Source of the DNA: JAKFWF01 sp041745515
GTDB lineage: Bacteria; Pseudomonadota; Alphaproteobacteria; Rhizobiales; Hyphomicrobiaceae
NCBI GenBank assembly: GCA_041745515.1
Contig: JBGTIU010000046.1
Location: forward strand, 1 to 16,178
DNA length: 16,178 nt
Reading direction: 5' to 3'
Each line of letters opens with the position of its first letter. Position 1 is the stretch's first letter. Below, one piece after another: positions 13,405 to 16,178 of the stretch. The position numbers and the translations under genes are program-made. The notes under the pieces were generated by a model. The model saw nothing but the letters and a program-made list of their open reading frames with translations. It searched no databases and had not been told where the DNA came from.

Positions 13405-14499
13405 TCACACCCCATACTGCGCAACTGCATCCTCGTTCCATTCGAGGCCGATGCCGGGGACGTCAGGGATGTGCAGTTGGCCGTCCCTGACCTCGTAGGG
13501 CTTTTGCAGAATGGGATCGGCCCAGTCCTGCCATTCGAGCCAATGCGCGGTTTCCGTCACCCGCATGACGTGGGCGGCGACCTCCGGATAAAGATGCGTT
13601 GACATCGGCACACCCGCCGCGCCGGCGATGGCCGATGCCCTGAGCCAGCCGGTGACGCCGCCGATGCGCATGAAATCCGGCATCACCAGGTCGCAGGCTT
13701 TTTTCTGCAGCGCCTTGTGCAGCTCGCGCGGGCCGTAGAAGTTTTCGCCCATCTGCAGCGGGGTATCGAGTTCGGCCGCAAGCTGCGCGTAGCCGTCTAG
13801 GTTGTCATAGACGATCGGCTCCTCGATCCAGGCGAGGCCACGGTCGTCGATCATGTGACAGCGATGCAGCGCCTCGGCGAGATTGAGGCCCTGGTTGAAA
13901 TCGACCATCAGGTGCATGTCGTCGCCAACGGCTTCGCGCACCGCATCGAGTGTCGCCAGATCGTCTTTGGGTCGGTCGCGACCGAGCCTGAGCTTCAGGC
14001 CGGTGAAGCCGCCTTCCTCGCGCAACTCCAGCGCTTCTGCCGCGACGGCTTTGGGCTCCTTCAGCCACAGCCCATTGCTGTTGTAGGCTTTGACCGGTCC
14101 GACCGAGCCGCCGAGCAACACGCACAGCGGCTGGTTCGCGGCTTTCGCCAGCGCGTCCCAGGCCGCCATGTCGAGCCCCGACACCGCGATCATTGACAAC
14201 CCTTCGTAGCCCACGAAGTGCAGCGACTTGCGCGCCGCGTCGTAAAGTTCGAGCGGCGCCAGGCGCCGGCCCTTGAGCAGATCGCCGAGATCGTGCAGCG
14301 CGGGCACGAGGTAACGCATCGACTTCACGACATAGGGTTCGAGATAGCTGCGGCCGACGATGCCTTCCTCGGTATGAAGGTCGATCAGGATGAGCGGCCA
14401 CTCGGTGATCGTGGCGATGCGCGCGACGACCGGGCGTTTGAGCTTCAGCACGACGGGCCGGGCTCTCAGGCTCTTGAATGTCAATGGTGCGCAAGGCAT
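13405..14499 (-). CDS. Mandelate racemase-like enolase-superfamily enzyme
   Basis: The 364-residue protein starts at ATG 14499, eight bases after a perfect AAGGAGG; a GTG at 14508 overlaps that site. It aligns along its length with Pseudomonas mandelate racemase at a constant offset of +5. The magnesium ligands are Asp200, Glu226 and Glu252 (MVDFNQ, WIEEP, QMGENF). The catalytic dyad is Asp275-His302 (MPDFMRIGGVTGW, STHLY), and Glu322 (AHWLE) is present. The K-x-K motif reads Lys169-Leu-Arg171 (GLKLRLG), so the S-face base Lys166 of mandelate racemase is Arg here. Members abstract a proton alpha to a carboxylate; acid-sugar dehydratases and racemases are both possible, and the substrate cannot be told. 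No neighbouring transporter or regulator hints at a pathway. Confidence 0.9.
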   Translation of the reverse strand: MPCAPLTFKSLRARPVVLKLKRPVVARIATITEWPLILIDLHTEEGIVGRSYLEPYVVKSMRYLVPALHDLGDLLKGRRLAPLELYDAARKSLHFVGYEGLSMIAVSGLDMAAWDALAKAANQPLCVLLGGSVGPVKAYNSNGLWLKEPKAVAAEALELREEGGFTGLKLRLGRDRPKDDLATLDAVREAVGDDMHLMVDFNQGLNLAEALHRCHMIDDRGLAWIEEPIVYDNLDGYAQLAAELDTPLQMGENFYGPRELHKALQKKACDLVMPDFMRIGGVTGWLRASAIAGAAGVPMSTHLYPEVAAHVMRVTETAHWLEWQDWADPILQKPYEVRDGQLHIPDVPGIGLEWNEDAVAQYGV

Positions 14500-14610
14500 G
14501 TGAAACACCTCCTTACTTGCAGGGAACGAAGCACGCGGGAGCAGATTTCAAACGCTTCGAAGTTTAACCGGACAGCCACACAAGTGGGCAATAGTTCTGG
14601 CCTAACGGCT

Positions 14611-14640
14611 TTGACCCCTGACAGCTGCGCATTATATATG
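14611..14640 (+). promoter_or_regulatory. sdhE: Candidate promoter for sdhE-mfd
   Basis: TTGACC (14611-14616) is followed after 16 bases by TATATA (14633-14638), in an AT-rich patch unusual for this region and about 95 bases before sdhE. The match to the sigma-70 consensus is good at -35 and fair at -10 (TATATG at spacing 18 is an alternative). The rest of 14500-14733 shows only the racemase ribosome-binding site. Confidence 0.5.
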
Positions 14641-14733
14641 CACCGGCTGTGACCGCTCGGCCGCATTCAGATCGCCTTCAGCCCGTGATCCCGCTTGCGG
14701 TGGTTTTTCGCGTTTGTAACGAGGACTATAACG

Positions 14734-14997
14734 ATGACCGCCGACCTCGACAGTCGCCGCCGGCGGGCCGGGTTTCGGGCGCGACATCGCGGCACCAAGG
14801 AGATGGATTGGGTTCTCGGCCGCTTTGCGGACGCCCGGTTGCCGGGCATGGCCGCTGTCGATCTCGAAATGTTCGAGAAGCTTCTCGGCCAGCCCGATCC
14901 TGAAATACAGGCTTGGGTGCTGGACCCAGTCACGCTTCAAGATAGCGCCTTTGCGGAACTCATCAACCAGCTCCGGCACTTTCACAAACTCGACTAG
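14734..14997 (+). CDS. sdhE: SdhE, FAD assembly factor 2 for succinate dehydrogenase
   Basis: Small soluble chaperone that promotes covalent attachment of FAD to SdhA. The 87-residue product has the family RGxxE motif (RHRGTKEMDWVLGRFAD, residues 17-33) and the helical bundle after it (LEMFEKLLGQPDPEIQAWVL). It starts at ATG 14734 with GAGG nine bases ahead; the frame is open further upstream but family members start here. It lies 41 bases ahead of mfd on the same strand. sdhE-mfd adjacency is common in alphaproteobacteria, usually with recG on the other side; here the racemase-like gene takes that place. Confidence 0.93.
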   Translation: MTADLDSRRRRAGFRARHRGTKEMDWVLGRFADARLPGMAAVDLEMFEKLLGQPDPEIQAWVLDPVTLQDSAFAELINQLRHFHKLD

Positions 14998-15038
14998 ACA
15001 CCGGCCTGACTTTAGAAAAAACCGATTAAACAGCCACA

Positions 15039-16178
15039 ATGACAGTTTCGGCCAGCGCCACCACCATCAACAACGACACGATCCTGTCCGGCGTGCCCGA
15101 GGGCCTCGACGCGCTGGTGCTGACGCAATTGGCGCGGCAGGCCGGTACGGAAACGGCGCCGGGGATCATTCTCCACGTCGCCCGCGACGACCGGAGGCTC
15201 GATGCGCTCGAACATGCGCTCGCGTTCTTCGCGCCGAACCAGCGCGTCATCTCAATACCGGCCTGGGATACCGTGCCTTACGACCGGGTTGGGCCCAATG
15301 CCGAGATCACAGCTAAGCGCATTACCTCGCTCGCCAAGCTCGTGATGGGCGGTCGCAAAGAGCCCACGATCGTGCTGACGACCGTCAACGCCATCCTGCA
15401 GAAATTGCCGCCGCGCAACTTCATCAGGCAGGCTCTGCGGCCGATGGCAGCCGGTCAGCGCATCGATATGAACAAGCTGATGCAGCGACTGGACGCGGCG
15501 GGGTTCGTGCGTACGGGCCAGGTCATGGATCCGGGCGAGTTCGCCGTGCGCGGCGGCATCCTCGACCTTTACCCGCCGGGACGACTGAGCCCGGTGCGGC
15601 TCGATTTCTTTGGCGACACGCTGGAATCGATCAAATCGTTCGATGCGGAAACGCAGCGCACGTCGAAGCTCGTGCAGAAGCTCGTGCTGATGCCGATCAG
15701 CGAGGTGGCCTACGGGCCTGAGGGCGAAAAGCTGTTTCGGGCGGGCTACGTTGAGCTGTTCGGCGGCAATACCGGCGATGACCCGCTATACCAGGCTGTG
15801 ACCGCGGGCCAGCGCTATCCCGGGGTCGAGCATTGGCTGCCGCTGTTCCACGGTTCGCTCGAAACCCTGTTCGACTATGTGGCGGGCAGCGACATCTCGT
15901 TCGATCACTCGGCGGACGAGGCCGTGCGCCGGCGCTTCGACCAGATCAAGGAGCATTACGAAGCGCGGCTCGAGGGCCTGGAAGCGGCCAAGTTCGGCGC
16001 CGCGCCCTATAAGCCGGTGCCGCCCGATCAGATGTTTATGAGCGGTGCAGAGTGGAAATTTGCGCTCGACGCGCTGCACGTGCGCCGGTTTTCGCCGTTC
16101 GAGCAGTCGCCGGGCGCGCAGGCTGACAGCGCCAAGGTCCGCAGCTACCTGGGCCGCGCCGCCCGCACGTTCGCAGCC
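15039..16178 (+). CDS. mfd: Mfd, transcription-repair coupling factor (N-terminal 380 residues)
   Basis: The frame from ATG 15039 stays open to the right edge, so only 380 codons of a protein usually near 1150-1170 residues are seen. Mfd pushes stalled RNA polymerase off DNA and recruits UvrA. The visible part covers the UvrB-like N-terminal module: LPAWDTVPYDR-type motif (here IPAWDTVPYDRVGPNAEI), KEPTIVLTTVNAILQKLPPR, AGFVRTGQVMDPGEFAVRGG with ILDLYPPG, and VRLDFFGDTLESIKSFD. The start of the next domain follows (PLFHGSLETLFDYV; RRRFDQIKEHYEAR). The translocase motor, RNA-polymerase-binding and regulatory C-terminal parts lie outside the window. The gene probably shares a transcript with sdhE. 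Confidence 0.96.
   Translation, partial: MTVSASATTINNDTILSGVPEGLDALVLTQLARQAGTETAPGIILHVARDDRRLDALEHALAFFAPNQRVISIPAWDTVPYDRVGPNAEITAKRITSLAKLVMGGRKEPTIVLTTVNAILQKLPPRNFIRQALRPMAAGQRIDMNKLMQRLDAAGFVRTGQVMDPGEFAVRGGILDLYPPGRLSPVRLDFFGDTLESIKSFDAETQRTSKLVQKLVLMPISEVAYGPEGEKLFRAGYVELFGGNTGDDPLYQAVTAGQRYPGVEHWLPLFHGSLETLFDYVAGSDISFDHSADEAVRRRFDQIKEHYEARLEGLEAAKFGAAPYKPVPPDQMFMSGAEWKFALDALHVRRFSPFEQSPGAQADSAKVRSYLGRAARTFAA

Overview
The window looks like chromosomal DNA of an alphaproteobacterium, probably Hyphomicrobiales (Rhizobiales). The signs are a GC-rich composition, an HslV with a propeptide ahead of its catalytic Thr, hslV divergent from hisB, a 331-residue ribosomal protein S2 with the C-terminal extension typical of this order, the sdhE-mfd pair, and a perfect GTTC-N7-GTTC match to the alphaproteobacterial LexA box. 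No gene is species-diagnostic.

Layout: (1) 1-1060 holds the 3' part of a membrane protein built from at least three copies of one module, then a doubtful small membrane ORF. (2) 1233-3900 is a decayed integration site. It carries a gamma-glutamylcyclotransferase-like gene with an in-frame stop, an integrase lacking its 5' end, a small excisionase-like gene that still looks intact, and a second tyrosine recombinase broken by two single-base deletions. The last abuts the 3' end of a tRNA-Thr(TGT), a typical integration target. (3) 4048-5213 has a CBS-pair protein and a putative tail-anchored helical protein. (4) 5164-10053 is a dispersed histidine cluster on the minus strand: hisB, a secreted SUMF1-fold protein, a DUF2628 membrane protein, hisH and, 1.16 kb further on, hisA. 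Two plus-strand genes sit between hisH and hisA: a conserved small hypothetical and a Cas2-like/SinR-family protein. hisF does not follow hisA. (5) 10137-12773 is hslV (plus) converging on rpsB-tsf (minus), with a palindromic repeat between rpsB and tsf. (6) 12774-13404 has no convincing gene. (7) 13405-14499 is a mandelate racemase-like enzyme. (8) 14734-16178 is sdhE and the start of mfd, which runs off the right edge.

How the genes work together: HisB, HisH and HisA are three steps of histidine synthesis; HisH needs HisF, which is elsewhere. S2 and EF-Ts serve translation. HslV needs HslU, which is not next to it. SdhE attaches FAD to succinate dehydrogenase, and Mfd couples repair to transcription. 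I did not find a clearly new multi-gene system. The observations most worth a second look are the dual-coded overlap between the excisionase-like gene and integrase 2, the Arg in place of a catalytic Lys in the racemase-like enzyme, the triplicated membrane module, and the two-gene insertion with a LexA-type site inside the his cluster.
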